From Thermotogae bacterium (GTDB lineage: Bacteria > Thermotogota > Thermotogae > UBA12178), in NCBI GenBank assembly GCA_003641795.1, contig QNAP01000022.1:1-13327 (forward strand): DNA of 13,327 nt. The letters are read 5' to 3'. Each line of letters begins with the position of its first letter. Position 1 is the stretch's first letter. A program made the position numbers and the translations under genes. Below, piece by piece: positions 12,873-13,327 of this stretch. Under the pieces are notes generated by a model. The model searched no databases. It was given only the letters and a program-made list of their open reading frames with translations, and was not told the DNA's origin.

Positions 12873-13327
12873 GCTGGCGAGAAAGAGTGAGACAGCTGAG
12901 ATAAATGACATTCCTTCGCGTTTGCCGACGATTCCAACGCGAAGCAGCATGATCATCTTTCCCAACACCATTGCTCCTTTCTATGTGGGGCGGAGAAAAT
13001 CGCTCCAAGCTCTCGAAAGAGCAGCAAAGGAGTACGATGGACTTCTCTTCGTGGTTTCACAAAAAGATGTCACCATCGAAGAGCCAAAACTCTCCGATCT
13101 CTATAAGGTGGGTACGGTGGTTCGAGTCGTTCAGGTGTTGAAGCTGCCTGATGGAAACTACAAGGTTCTCGTCGAGGGAATCACTCGTGCCCGCTGGGAC
13201 AGGGTTGTGGAAGAAGAAGAGATGTTCGTTTTCGAAATCACGCCGCTCCGTCCAAAGTACCGACATACCAAGGTCCTCGAAGCCTTGGTGCGCAAGGTCC
13301 GAGACCTTCTCGAACGCTACGCTATGC
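12844..13327 (+). CDS. lon: ATP-dependent protease Lon, N-terminal part (runs off the right edge)
   Basis: The open frame runs to the window end, giving 161 complete residues. After a charged leader of about 28 residues, LPTIPTRSSMIIFPNTIAPF and FYVGRRKSLQALERA match the start of the Lon substrate-binding domain, where bacterial Lon has L-P-x-I-P-L-R-x-x-V-I-F-P...V-G-R. Further on, YKVGTVVRVVQVLKLPDGNY and KVLVEGITRAR are the conserved Lon N-domain core. The AAA+ and protease domains would lie beyond the edge. TTG at 12844 is the likely start: GGAGGTG sits seven bases upstream, and the leader has the usual length. An internal ATG at 12949 would cut into the conserved domain. The start overlaps tsaE by 29 bases, so it belongs to the same plus-strand run. 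No promoter of its own was recognised. Confidence 0.92.
   Translation, partial: MPEKLEKLDELARKSETAEINDIPSRLPTIPTRSSMIIFPNTIAPFYVGRRKSLQALERAAKEYDGLLFVVSQKDVTIEEPKLSDLYKVGTVVRVVQVLKLPDGNYKVLVEGITRARWDRVVEEEEMFVFEITPLRPKYRHTKVLEALVRKVRDLLERYAM

Noticed and set aside
1..13327. Searched by eye for CRISPR arrays, insertion sequences, long direct repeats, tRNA and rRNA genes
   Set aside because: No regularly spaced repeats, transposase-like frames, terminal inverted repeats or clover-leaf sequences were found.

Overview
The window looks like ordinary, densely packed bacterial chromosome, most probably from the Thermotogales. By eye, base composition is near 50% G+C, which would fit a Pseudothermotoga-like genome better than a low-G+C relative; this is a family-resemblance judgement and not a search result. 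The supporting traits are very strong GGAGGTG ribosome binding sites, frequent TTG and GTG starts, genes overlapping by a few bases to a few dozen bases, and a gene set typical of the group. I see no mobile element, CRISPR array, tRNA or rRNA, and no gene-free stretch longer than about 300 bases.

Layout from left to right. Positions 1-119 hold the 3' end of a penicillin-binding protein 2-like gene. It converges with and overlaps a minus-strand pair (109-1625) encoding a cation diffusion facilitator and a metallo-beta-lactamase-fold hydrolase. A divergent intergenic region (1626-1923) carries promoters for both directions and a structured leader for a secreted 5'-nucleotidase (1924-3471). A strong terminator closes that gene, and an HD-GYP protein (3540-4577) follows. 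The HD-GYP gene converges with and overlaps a long minus-strand run (9958 down to 4559): two half-size ChrA chromate transporter genes, an SsnA-like aminohydrolase, an EF-G-like GTPase with its own internal promoter, a 70-residue HMA-like protein without cysteines, and a PPP-family phosphatase. At about 10030-10075 a divergent promoter region starts the plus-strand run degV-family gene, glpK, tsaE and lon. These genes overlap one another by 4, 43 and 29 bases, and lon runs off the right edge.

How the genes may work together. The CDF exporter and the metal-dependent hydrolase are translationally coupled. The ChrA pair probably makes a two-subunit anion transporter. The DegV fatty-acid-binding protein coupled to glycerol kinase suggests supply of phospholipid precursors (fatty acid plus glycerol 3-phosphate). 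TsaE (tRNA t6A modification) and Lon (proteolysis) are housekeeping. The least explained part is the EF-G-like GTPase with altered G motifs, followed directly by the cysteine-free HMA-like protein and a phosphatase.

Start codons matter here. For several genes (CDF, HD-GYP, EF-G-like, SsnA, ChrA1, Lon) the longest open frame or nearest ATG is probably not the true start. A GTG or TTG placed 5-9 bases after a Shine-Dalgarno sequence fits better, and those starts are used below with the alternatives stated.
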